A stretch of DNA of 17,938 nt, taken from the NCBI GenBank assembly GCA_028715315.1, contig JAQUSA010000005.1, positions 1-17,938 of the forward strand, read 5' to 3'. Below are positions 1-6,551 of the stretch, in pieces. The notes under the pieces are model-generated. The model saw only the letters and a list, made by a program, of their open reading frames with translations, did no database searches and was not told the origin of the DNA. Source of the stretch: Candidatus Omnitrophota bacterium. GTDB taxonomy: Bacteria > Omnitrophota > Gorgyraeia > Pluralincolimonadales > Pluralincolimonadaceae. A program made the translations under genes and the position numbers. The number at the start of each line of letters is the position of its first letter. Positions within the stretch are counted from its first letter, which is position 1.

Positions 1-267
1 TCCAAAGCGACCCAGGACGTCGTGCCCTTCTCGACCTGCGACGGGCATCCGTTGAAGATCTACGGGCTGAATACGATAGGCCTCGACAGGGCCGGCGTGC
101 CGAAACAGTCAAAAGCCAATCTAAAGAAGGCCTTCAAGGTATTATTCAACTCCGGCCTCAATATCTCCAGCGCTATAAAACAAATTAATGCTGAAGTCCC
201 GAAATGCCCTGAAGTCGACGAGCTCATAAAATTCGTCCAGGCCTCCGAGAGGGGCATTGCCAGGTAA
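1..267 (+). CDS. lpxA: Acyl-ACP--UDP-N-acetylglucosamine O-acyltransferase, C-terminal fragment
   Basis: The 5' end lies outside the window; 88 codons remain before the TAA at 265-267. LpxA transfers the first hydroxyacyl chain onto UDP-GlcNAc, the first step of lipid A synthesis in the cytoplasm. The visible part reads from the end of the left-handed beta-helix (a D-V-V-P-F-S segment followed by a G-H-P-L stretch) into the signature GLNTIGLDRAGV, the usual GLN-x-x-GL-x-R-x-G motif, and then the C-terminal helical domain. The rest of the roughly 260-residue protein should lie upstream. The next gene, lpxI, starts 6 bp downstream and acts later in the same pathway, which supports the call. An internal ATG-like start within this fragment should not be taken as the true start. 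Confidence 0.93.
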   Translation, partial: SKATQDVVPFSTCDGHPLKIYGLNTIGLDRAGVPKQSKANLKKAFKVLFNSGLNISSAIKQINAEVPKCPEVDELIKFVQASERGIAR

Positions 268-273
268 AATATT

Positions 274-1086
274 ATGGAAAAAATAGGACTGGTCGCCGGA
301 AAAAGCGATTTTCCCGTCATCTTCGCGAAGGCCGCTAAGGCCAAGGGCATCTATGTCGTCGCCGTCGGTATCGAAGGCGAGACAAAGCCCGAGGTCGGCG
401 CTATCGCCGATAAATTTTACTGGGTAAAGCTCGGAGAGCTCTCCAAGGTCCTCGAAATATTCAAGTCCGAAGGGATCAAAAAAGCGATAATGGCCGGCGG
501 CATAACAAAATCCCGCATATTCAACGAGGCGCTCAAGATAGACGGCCTCATGAAATCTATACTGGTCAAGGCGCTGGACAGGAAAGACGATACCCTGCTG
601 TCGATGATAACCTCTACGCTGAAGTCCTCGGGCGTGGAGCTGCTCGATTCGACGCTCTTCCTCGAGGAGATGCTTCCGGAGGCGGGAGTGTTGACCCGTA
701 AAGCTAAGCCGTCGCCCGCCCAGCAGGACGACATTATGTTCGGCCTCAGCATAGCCAGGCAGGTCGCAGGGCTCGATATAGGGCTTTCTATTTTCGTGAA
801 GGACAAAGCGGTCATAGCGGTCGAGGACATAGAGGGCACGGATGCGCTGATAAAGCGCGGCGGCAGGCTCGCCGGCCCCGGAGGCACCGTCATCAAGGTC
901 GCCCGCCCGAAACAGAGCATGAAGTTCGACCTGCCGGCGGTCGGCCCGCAGACGATATTATCGATGGCGGAAGCAAAGGCGGGATGCCTCGCGATAGAGG
1001 CGAAGAAGACGCTTATAATAGACAGGGATGAGACCCTTGCACTTGCCGATAAGAACGGCATTGCGGTCACGGCGGTTAAGCTATGA
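274..1086 (+). CDS. lpxI: UDP-2,3-diacylglucosamine pyrophosphatase LpxI
   Basis: This 270-residue protein has the usual family length. LpxI hydrolyses UDP-2,3-diacylglucosamine to lipid X and UMP; it is the alternative to LpxH found in alphaproteobacteria and many deep-branching Gram-negatives. The N-terminal domain opens with IGLVAGKSDFP (residues 4-14) and carries IMAGGITK (72-79). The C-terminal domain carries EDIEGTDALI (184-193) and KFDLPAVGPQT (217-227). Asp219 in FDLPAVGP aligns with the catalytic Asp described for the Caulobacter enzyme. The gene begins 6 bp after lpxA and its TGA overlaps the next gene's ATG (ATGA at 1083-1086), so the three are probably cotranscribed. No strong Shine-Dalgarno sequence precedes the ATG, so translation may be coupled to lpxA. 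Confidence 0.93.
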   Translation: MEKIGLVAGKSDFPVIFAKAAKAKGIYVVAVGIEGETKPEVGAIADKFYWVKLGELSKVLEIFKSEGIKKAIMAGGITKSRIFNEALKIDGLMKSILVKALDRKDDTLLSMITSTLKSSGVELLDSTLFLEEMLPEAGVLTRKAKPSPAQQDDIMFGLSIARQVAGLDIGLSIFVKDKAVIAVEDIEGTDALIKRGGRLAGPGGTVIKVARPKQSMKFDLPAVGPQTILSMAEAKAGCLAIEAKKTLIIDRDETLALADKNGIAVTAVKL

Positions 1087-1763
1087 GCGGCATACTTATC
1101 CTCGGGACGGAAGACGAGGGGCTTAGGCGCGCGCGCAAGGCCCTGAAGGAAGCCGGTTACCAGGTCTATTTCCCCGAGGAGTCCGGCGTAAAGGCTGCGT
1201 ATGAAGAGGCCCTGAGCCGGCGCCCGGATATCGTACTGGTCGATTTCACTTCCGCAAAGGATTTCGATGCGCAGGCCGTATACCGCGCCTTCAAGAAGGA
1301 CAGGTTCCTTAAGGAGACGCCCGTTTTCGCGTTGATGCCGGAGGGCGGGATGCAGGCGCTCGACAGCATCCCGGGCATAGGCGATTTTATTTTCGAACCG
1401 TTAAATCCGTCCGAGCTTGTCGCGAGGATAAGGGCCCTGCTGAAGAAGGTCATCCCGACCGATTCCAAGGATACCATAAAGGCAGGGGACCTCCTGATAG
1501 ACGTCTCCAGGTACGAAGTGACGGTCAACGGCGGAAAGATCGAGCTCACCTTCAAGGAGTACGAACTCCTCAAATTCCTTGCCTCGAACAAGGGCCGCGT
1601 CTATTCGCGCGACCAGCTCCTCGACAAGATATGGGGCTATGACTACTACGGCGGGACCCGCACGGTGGATGTCCATATCCGCCGCCTGCGCAGCAAGATA
1701 GAGGACCGCAGGCATACCTTCATCGAAACGATCCGCAATATCGGCTACAAGTTCATCGCTTAA
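1083..1763 (+). CDS. OmpR/PhoB-family DNA-binding regulator with degenerate receiver
   Basis: This 226-residue protein has an N-terminal receiver-like domain (about 1-120) and a C-terminal winged helix (about 130-226). The DNA-binding half is canonical: LTFKEYELLKFL (155-166), a D-Q-L-L-D-K-I-W-G segment (177-185), a recognition helix at about 192-206 (TRTVDVHIRRLRSKI), and the closing IRNIGYKF hairpin. The receiver keeps the phospho-acceptor-like Asp54 in VLVDF and an acidic pair at Glu10/Asp11. However, the switch Thr/Ser is Met85 (PVFALMPEG) and the invariant Lys is Glu105 (FIFEPLNP), so classical phosphorylation is doubtful. No histidine kinase gene is visible. The start overlaps the lpxI stop by 4 bp, implying cotranscription with lipid A genes. 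The stop lies 17 bp before a three-unit 11-bp repeat operator at 1781. I infer, without proof, that it regulates the nitrogen cluster. Confidence 0.9.
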   Translation: MSGILILGTEDEGLRRARKALKEAGYQVYFPEESGVKAAYEEALSRRPDIVLVDFTSAKDFDAQAVYRAFKKDRFLKETPVFALMPEGGMQALDSIPGIGDFIFEPLNPSELVARIRALLKKVIPTDSKDTIKAGDLLIDVSRYEVTVNGGKIELTFKEYELLKFLASNKGRVYSRDQLLDKIWGYDYYGGTRTVDVHIRRLRSKIEDRRHTFIETIRNIGYKFIA

Positions 1764-1780
1764 ATCCCCGCAATGAAGAT

Positions 1781-1822
1781 TTAACCTGCCCGTAACACGG
1801 ATTTAACATCCATCCGTATACT
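1781..1822 (+). promoter_or_regulatory. Three-unit 11-bp direct-repeat operator with -10 box (copy 1)
   Basis: Three abutting 11-bp units are visible: TTAACCTGCCC (1781-1791), GTAACACGGAT (1792-1802) and TTAACATCCAT (1803-1813). A TATACT -10 box follows at 1817-1822. No good -35 hexamer sits at the right distance; the repeats occupy that place, as at activator-dependent promoters of the PhoB type. The predicted start near 1829 gives a leader of about 27 nt before the ATG at 1856 (AGGAGT at 1845-1850). The same array recurs at 6552-6594. An 11-bp phase is the known spacing of OmpR/PhoB-family tandem sites. Confidence 0.78.
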
Positions 1823-1855
1823 TACCCGTGAAAGCATAAAAGACAGGAGTCAGCT

Positions 1856-2029
1856 ATGGAAAAAGAGCCATGTGGCAAGTACCGGTGCGCCAAGTGCGGA
1901 TATATCACACATCGTAAGGCGCCCCCGAGGAGCTGCCCGATATGCAGGGCAAGTTCCGAGGCATTTGACGACATAGGTGTCGACAGGTCACCGAAGATCA
2001 AGGCGATGTATAACCCAAGATTGATCTGA
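1856..2029 (+). CDS. 57-aa rubredoxin-like / zinc-ribbon protein
   Basis: The ATG at 1856 follows an AGGAGT ribosome site (1845-1850) at a 5-nt spacing, and TGA ends the gene at 2029. The product has YRCAKCGYITH (residues 9-19) and CPICR (27-31). That is a C-x2-C-G-Y ... C-P-x-C arrangement with Cys11, Cys14, Cys27 and Cys30 as likely Fe or Zn ligands, as in the rubredoxin-like domain of rubrerythrins. The spacing between the knuckles is shorter than in classical rubredoxin, and the protein has no catalytic domain. An additional Cys at position 6 is present. It is the first gene after the repeat operator and lies 24 bp before the outer-membrane protein gene, so it heads the ammonium operon. 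Its role there is unknown; an electron carrier or a zinc-stabilised regulatory or adaptor protein are both possible. Confidence 0.82.
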   Translation: MEKEPCGKYRCAKCGYITHRKAPPRSCPICRASSEAFDDIGVDRSPKIKAMYNPRLI

Positions 2030-2053
2030 TCCGTTAAATGGAGGCGAAATAAG

Positions 2054-2830
2054 ATGAAGAGATATATAAGTACGGCGATGTTTGTCATGCTCCTGTCGGT
2101 TCCCGCCTCGGTATTCGCTACCGCAAGCACGCACATCTGGGCCCCGTCCACTGATATCCAGGCCTACGGCGTCATGCACATCACCGGCGATATGTACCTT
2201 CCCACCGAAAGGGACTCGGCCGGCAACAGGCCCGATACGATAACAAACGAAGGCCTTACCGTAGGCATCCTGCCCTTCGAGAAGTTCAATGTTGAAGCGG
2301 GTTTTGACCATAAGACAGGGTTTGGGGACCTGGACGATTACCCGATGTATTTCAACGCAAAAGGCGGGATACCGGAAGGCGCTTTCGGGGAGTTCTTCCC
2401 GGCCCTTGCTGTGGGCGCTTACGATATCGGCACGGAGAAGGATAAGACCAACTACAACATTATATACGGTAAAGCCGCCAAGACCTTCAAGGCAGGCGAC
2501 TTTGACCTGGGAAGGATCTCCGCCGGTTATTTTAACGGTAATGATAAGCTCATGCTCGACCAGAACGGCGACAAAGACAATGACGGTTTCTTCGGGGCAT
2601 GGGAGAGGACCATCCCCGAGATCTCGGACAAGTTATGGCTTTGCGTCGAGTACCAGGGCACGAAGAGCTCGTACGGTTGCTGGAACTTCGGAGGTTCATG
2701 GAAGTTCTCGGACAACGTCTCTATGCTCGTAGGTTTTGAGCGCTACAATAACCGCAACTACGCTGACACGGTCACGGTGCAGTTCGATGTCGATTTCGAC
2801 GTGTTCAGCAAATTGTTCAAGAAGAAATAG
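2054..2830 (+). CDS. Small outer-membrane beta-barrel protein of the ammonium operon
   Basis: This 258-residue protein has a signal peptide (MKRYISTAMFVMLLSVPASVF, cleavage near Ala22-Ala24). A mature part follows with alternating polar and aromatic strands, such as LTVGILPFEKFNVEAGFDHK, FPALAVGAYDIGT, ISAGYFNGNDK and VSMLVGFERYNNRNY, typical of an outer-membrane barrel. Residues 169-178 read DQNGDKDNDG, an Asp/Asn-rich loop resembling an EF-hand-type calcium loop, just before FFGAWERTIPEI. The ribosome site GGAGG (2040-2044) lies 9 nt from the ATG. The stop at 2828-2830 is 9 bp from the ammonium transporter start, so the two are almost certainly one operon. By context it could be an outer-membrane route for ammonium or another small nitrogen compound; this is inference. 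I do not recognise a named family. Confidence 0.75.
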   Translation: MKRYISTAMFVMLLSVPASVFATASTHIWAPSTDIQAYGVMHITGDMYLPTERDSAGNRPDTITNEGLTVGILPFEKFNVEAGFDHKTGFGDLDDYPMYFNAKGGIPEGAFGEFFPALAVGAYDIGTEKDKTNYNIIYGKAAKTFKAGDFDLGRISAGYFNGNDKLMLDQNGDKDNDGFFGAWERTIPEISDKLWLCVEYQGTKSSYGCWNFGGSWKFSDNVSMLVGFERYNNRNYADTVTVQFDVDFDVFSKLFKKK

Positions 2831-2839
2831 AGGTGACCC

Positions 2840-4207
2840 ATGTTTAGGAAAATAGCGGTTTTTCTTGCGATCTTCGCGATGACCATAGGAGCCTCCTGCC
2901 TGGCGTTTGCACAGGATCCAAGCGGCGCGGAGACGCTGGCGCAAAACCCGAACGCTCCGGTCGATTACGTGTGGGTGCTGGTCTGCGGATTCCTGGTCTT
3001 CTTCATGCAGGCGGGGTTCGCAATGGTGGAAGCCGGTTTCTGCAGGGCTAAGAATGCCACGAACCTAATGGCAAAGAATACCATAGACTTTGTCATTGCG
3101 TCGCTCATTTTCATGGCTTTCGGTTTTGCGCTGATGATGGGCCAGGATTATAAAGGCCTCATAGGTACTTCCGGCTGGTTTCTCCATGGCAAGGACTATG
3201 ATGTCGGAAGGTACCTCATGTTCTTCTGGCAGTTGGTGTTTGCCGGGACCGCGGCGACTATAGTATCCGGTGCTGTCGCGGAAAGGCTGAAGTTCAAGGC
3301 GTATTTCCTGTACAGCATCATGGTTACGGCCATTATATACCCCATATACGGACATTGGGTATGGGGCGGAGGATGGCTTTCAAAGCTGCCTTTTGGTATC
3401 GGCCATGTTGATTTTGCCGGTTCCGGAGTTGTCCATACGATAGGCGGTGTTGTAGGCCTTGCGGGCGCCATTGTCCTCGGGCCGCGTTTCGGGAAATTCA
3501 ATAAGGAAAGAAAGCCGAGGGCTATACCGGGCCACAGCATAACACTCGCCGCACTGGGCACGTTTATCCTCTGGTTCGGATGGTTCGGGTTCAATCCCGG
3601 ATCGACTTTTTCCGCCCACCAGCTCAGGATAGCGGTGATAGCCGTCAACACCAATCTCGCCGCGGCGGCCGGCGCGGCAGTCGCAATATTGCTTGTTTTC
3701 ATGAAGACTAAGAAATGGGATGTCGGCATGATGCTTAACGGCTGCCTTGCGGGCCTTGTGGCAATTACCGCGCCCTGCGCCTGGGTAGAGGCATGGGCCG
3801 CAGTCGTAATAGGAGCCATTGCCGGAGCGCTGGTGGTCATCGGCGTCTATTTCTGGGAGAACCGAGGAGTGGACGATCCGGTCGGTGCTGTAAGTGTCCA
3901 TGGGATGAACGGCATCTGGGGACTTATAAGCGTGGGCATATTTGCCGATGGAACGTATGGCCTGGGTTCTACCGAAGCGCCTTTCGTAAAGGGCCTGCTA
4001 TACGGTGGCGGGTATGGCCAGCTGATAGCCCAGCTGATCGGCGCCGCAGTGTGTGTTTCGTGGGCGTTCGTATTGGGTTTTGCAGGGTTCAAATTGATGG
4101 ATAAGTTTTTCGGCATAAGAGTTTCGCCGCAGGAGGAACTCAAGGGCTTGGATGTCCAGGAGCACGGGACGCCCGCTTATCCCAATTTCTATACGTACAG
4201 CAATTAG
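2840..4207 (+). CDS. amt: Ammonium transporter 1 (Amt family)
   Basis: This 455-residue inner-membrane channel for ammonium has a cleavable-looking signal (MFRKIAVFLAIFAMTIGASCLAFA) and then about eleven hydrophobic helices. Amt hallmarks are present. The periplasmic gate region reads WQLVF (130-134, Phe134 matching AmtB Phe107), followed by SGAVAERLKF. VDFAGSGVVHT gives Asp191 and the first pore His199. WFGFNPGST supplies Phe251 and Ser255, matching AmtB Phe215 and Ser219. VSVHGMNGIWG supplies the second pore His354. The other gate position is Trp130, which differs from transporter 2. The ribosome site AGGTGA (2831-2836) abuts the preceding stop. PII protein 1 starts 14 bp downstream, the classic amt-glnK pairing in which PII plugs the pore. 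Confidence 0.96.
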   Translation: MFRKIAVFLAIFAMTIGASCLAFAQDPSGAETLAQNPNAPVDYVWVLVCGFLVFFMQAGFAMVEAGFCRAKNATNLMAKNTIDFVIASLIFMAFGFALMMGQDYKGLIGTSGWFLHGKDYDVGRYLMFFWQLVFAGTAATIVSGAVAERLKFKAYFLYSIMVTAIIYPIYGHWVWGGGWLSKLPFGIGHVDFAGSGVVHTIGGVVGLAGAIVLGPRFGKFNKERKPRAIPGHSITLAALGTFILWFGWFGFNPGSTFSAHQLRIAVIAVNTNLAAAAGAAVAILLVFMKTKKWDVGMMLNGCLAGLVAITAPCAWVEAWAAVVIGAIAGALVVIGVYFWENRGVDDPVGAVSVHGMNGIWGLISVGIFADGTYGLGSTEAPFVKGLLYGGGYGQLIAQLIGAAVCVSWAFVLGFAGFKLMDKFFGIRVSPQEELKGLDVQEHGTPAYPNFYTYSN

Positions 4208-4221
4208 GGAGGGCCATAAAA

Positions 4222-4560
4222 ATGAAGAAGATAGAGGCGGTTGTCCGCATAGAGAAGCTGGAGGAGATCACCGAGGCCCTGGATAAGTTCGGTTATCCCG
4301 GGATGATGGTCACCCATATAGAGGGGCATGGCCGCCAGAAGGGGCTCACGGAGCAGTTCAGGGGGAGGGAGTATAAGGTCAATTTCCTTCCTAAGATGAA
4401 GATCGAGATCGTGGTAAAGGATGCCGATGTCGAGAAGCTGGTCAAGGCGATAACGGGTATTGCGAGGACCGGCGAGATCGGGGACGGCAAGATATTCATA
4501 TATGCCGTCGAAGATACCATCAGAATACGCACCGGAGAAAAGGGCGAAAGCGCCGTTTAG
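4222..4560 (+). CDS. glnB: Nitrogen regulatory protein PII, paralogue 1 (Tyr51 retained)
   Basis: This 112-residue PII trimer subunit senses 2-oxoglutarate and ATP/ADP. The sequence runs MKKIEAVVRIEKLEEI, then EGHGRQKGLTE (34-44) with Gln39, then a T-loop QFRGREYKVNFLPK with Tyr51 (the classical uridylylation site) and Lys58 (2-oxoglutarate contact). It ends with ARTGEIGDGKIF and IRIRTGEKG. Tyr46 of some PII proteins is Phe here. A strong ribosome site AGGGAGGG (4206-4213) overlaps the end of amt 1. The position directly after amt 1 indicates a GlnK-like job of blocking that transporter when nitrogen is plentiful. No GlnD uridylyltransferase is in the window, so whether Tyr51 is modified cannot be judged. 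Confidence 0.95.
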   Translation: MKKIEAVVRIEKLEEITEALDKFGYPGMMVTHIEGHGRQKGLTEQFRGREYKVNFLPKMKIEIVVKDADVEKLVKAITGIARTGEIGDGKIFIYAVEDTIRIRTGEKGESAV

Positions 4561-4563
4561 GCC

Positions 4564-4743
4564 ATGTTTGACAAGGAGTTGATAGAGAAGATACGCAGGC
4601 TGAAGGAGGACAAGGGCTATACTCTCTATGATCTGGCGAAAAGGGTCGACATTCAGCCGTCGACCCTGGAGCGCTGGTTCAAGACGAACCGCATTAACAG
4701 GATATATGCCGGGATAGTGAAGGAGAGGCTGGGCATCAAGTGA
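4564..4743 (+). CDS. 59-aa helix-turn-helix DNA-binding protein
   Basis: The ATG at 4564 lies 3 bp after the PII stop and TGA ends the gene at 4743. The product, beginning MFDKELIEKIRRLKEDK, contains YTLYDLAKRVDIQPSTLERWFKT-type spacing (19-41). This is a Cro/C1-like helix-turn-helix in which residues 21-28 form the first helix and about 31-40 the recognition helix. A basic tail (INRIYAGIVKERLGIK) follows. The protein is short enough to be a bare DNA-binding module with no sensor. No clear Shine-Dalgarno site precedes it, so translation is probably coupled to PII. It sits between two amt-PII pairs and could control the second pair, for which no promoter motif of its own was found. The function is inferred from the fold only. 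Confidence 0.75.
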   Translation: MFDKELIEKIRRLKEDKGYTLYDLAKRVDIQPSTLERWFKTNRINRIYAGIVKERLGIK

Positions 4744-4827
4744 TTTTTTGCCCGGTTTTTATCAATTGGATAAGCAATTGAAGATTAAAGTGGGGAAAGA
4801 AAAGAGAAAAGATAGGAGGCAGGTAAA

Positions 4828-6189
4828 ATGGTAAAGGTATTAAAGAGCCCGCCGTTCTGGTTTTTCGCGGCTTTCCTGTTGTTTACTGTGATAGCGACGG
4901 TGGTGGCGGCGGAGGACGCCGCGCCCGTTGTAGGCTCTGCGGAGCACGCTGCGGCAGCAGTCGATACGGGCGATACCGCGTGGCTGCTGACATCATCTGC
5001 CCTCGTGCTGATGATGACGCCGGCGCTCGCGTTCTTCTACGGGGGACTTGTCCGCCGCAAGAACGTGCTTTCAATACTTATGCAGTGTTTCATGCTTATG
5101 TGCCTTATCACGATACAGTGGGTCCTGTTCGGCTATTCGCTTGCGTTCGGGCCCGACGTCAGGGGAGCGATAGGAAGCCTGGCCTGGTTCGGCCTCAAAG
5201 ACGTCGGACTTGCGCCGAATCCCGTTTATGCCGCCACCGTCCCGCACCAGGCTTTTATGATATTCCAGGCGATGTTCGCTATTATAACGCCGGCCCTTAT
5301 ATTGGGCGCGTTCGCCGAGAGGATGAAATTCTCCACCTTCTGCATATTCTCGCTCTTGTGGGCGACGCTCGTCTATGACCCGGTATGCCACTGGGTCTGG
5401 GGAGCCGGCGGTTTCCTCAGGGCCGACGGCGCGCTTGATTTTGCGGGCGGGACGGTCGTCCATATCAATGCGGGTATCGCGGCGCTAGCGAGCGCGCTTG
5501 TGCTGGGGAAACGCCAGGGCTATCCCGATAAGATATCGCCTCCGCATAACCTGCCTTTTGCGGTATTGGGCGCGGGCCTGCTATGGTTCGGCTGGTTCGG
5601 CTTCAACGGCGGAAGCGCTTTAGGATCGGGCGCATTGGCGACCAACGCTTTCGTCGTGACCCATATAGCCGCGGCGGCTGCGGGCCTTACATGGGCTTTG
5701 CTTGACTGGATAACGAATTCCCGCTCGACGGTGCTTGGTATCATCACGGGCGCGGTCGGAGGGCTGGTCGCGATAACTCCGGCGTCGGGTTTCGTGAATG
5801 CTATCGGCGCCATATGGATAGGCATAGGAGTGTCGGTATTCTGCTACATGGCCGTTGCCATATTGAAGGTCAAATTCGGCTACGATGATTCGCTTGACGC
5901 GTTCGGCGTGCATGGTGTCGGAGGCATCTGGGGCGCCCTGGCTACAGGCCTGTGGGCCACAAAGGCCGTTAATCCTGCAGGCGCTGACGGGTTGTTTTAT
6001 GGCAATCCGGCGCAGTTCTTTATACAGTTCAAGGCGGTAATAATCACGGCAGTTTATTCGTTCGTCGTCACATTTGTATTACTTAAGGTGCTGACCGCCG
6101 TAATGGGCGCCAGGGCCTCGCAGCAGGACGAGCGCATAGGGCTGGACCTTACCCAGCACCGCGAAGCGGGATATACGGTACTTGAATAA
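4828..6189 (+). CDS. amtB: Ammonium transporter 2 (AmtB-like)
   Basis: This 453-residue inner-membrane ammonium channel is closer in motif wording to E. coli AmtB than transporter 1 is. After a signal-like helix and an Ala-rich periplasmic segment (MVKVLKSPPFWFFAAFLLF to about 50) come FFYGGLVRRKNVLS, the double-Phe gate FQAMF (Phe146, Phe150) and LDFAGGTVVHINAG (Asp204, His212). WFGFNGGSA (Phe259, Ser263) and FGVHGVGGIWG (His362) follow. The cytoplasmic tail DERIGLDLTQHREAGY is the usual Amt C-terminus that couples pore opening. AGGAGG (4814-4819) lies 8 nt before the ATG. The 84-bp gap upstream holds no convincing promoter. PII paralogue 2 follows 17 bp later. Confidence 0.97.
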   Translation: MVKVLKSPPFWFFAAFLLFTVIATVVAAEDAAPVVGSAEHAAAAVDTGDTAWLLTSSALVLMMTPALAFFYGGLVRRKNVLSILMQCFMLMCLITIQWVLFGYSLAFGPDVRGAIGSLAWFGLKDVGLAPNPVYAATVPHQAFMIFQAMFAIITPALILGAFAERMKFSTFCIFSLLWATLVYDPVCHWVWGAGGFLRADGALDFAGGTVVHINAGIAALASALVLGKRQGYPDKISPPHNLPFAVLGAGLLWFGWFGFNGGSALGSGALATNAFVVTHIAAAAAGLTWALLDWITNSRSTVLGIITGAVGGLVAITPASGFVNAIGAIWIGIGVSVFCYMAVAILKVKFGYDDSLDAFGVHGVGGIWGALATGLWATKAVNPAGADGLFYGNPAQFFIQFKAVIITAVYSFVVTFVLLKVLTAVMGARASQQDERIGLDLTQHREAGYTVLE

Positions 6190-6206
6190 ACAGAATGGAG
6201 ATCGCC

Positions 6207-6548
6207 ATGAAATATATCGTCGCTGTAATACAACCGGATAAGCTGGACGAGGTAATGACTAATCTGGAGGAGAAGCAGATACACCTCGTGACCGTTACGC
6301 CGGTCATGGGCCGCGGGCGCCAGAAGGGCATATCCGAGGTCTACAGGAGCCACAAGGAGGCCGGAAGCCTTCTCAAGAAGATAAAACTAGAGATAGCCGT
6401 CAACGACGAGTTCGTAAAACCCGCTATCGAGGCGATAGTCGGCGGCGCGCGGACAGGCCATGTAGGCGACGGCAAGGTCTTCGTGCTCGACCTGCCGGAA
6501 TGCATCCGCATAAGCACGGGAGAGAAGGGCTGTTCCGCGATAGGGTGA
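6207..6548 (+). CDS. glnK: Nitrogen regulatory protein PII, paralogue 2 (Tyr51 absent)
   Basis: The start is set at 6207 because GGAG (6197-6200) is 6 nt upstream and the product then begins MKYIVAVIQPDKL, as PII proteins do. An in-frame ATG at 6195 would add an unusual MEIA extension. The 113-residue protein carries GRGRQKGISE (35-44, Gln39), Tyr46, Lys58, ARTGHVGDGKVFVLDL and IRISTGEKG. The T-loop reads VYRSHKEAGSLLKK, so position 51 is Glu and the uridylylation Tyr is missing. This subgroup is expected to respond only to small-molecule ligands. It follows amt 2 by 17 bp and most likely gates that transporter. The stop lies just 3 bp before the repeat operator of glutamine synthetase 1. Confidence 0.94.
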   Translation: MKYIVAVIQPDKLDEVMTNLEEKQIHLVTVTPVMGRGRQKGISEVYRSHKEAGSLLKKIKLEIAVNDEFVKPAIEAIVGGARTGHVGDGKVFVLDLPECIRISTGEKGCSAIG

Positions 6549-6551
6549 AAA

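Noticed and set aside
1764..1855. Operator copy 1 considered as a phosphate (Pho) box.
   Set aside because: TTAACA-like repeats do resemble Bacillus PhoP sites, so this is not excluded by sequence alone. But both copies precede ammonium or glutamine genes and no phosphate gene is in the window, so a nitrogen role is the simpler reading.
4759..4781. AT-rich hairpin (TCAATTG, six-base loop, CAATTGA) in the gap before amt 2, considered as a terminator or an ANTAR hexaloop.
   Set aside because: There is no T-run after it, so it is not a rho-independent terminator. The loop GATAAG lacks the A at position 1 and G at position 4 expected for ANTAR targets, and only one such hairpin exists. Short AT-rich palindromes also arise by chance.
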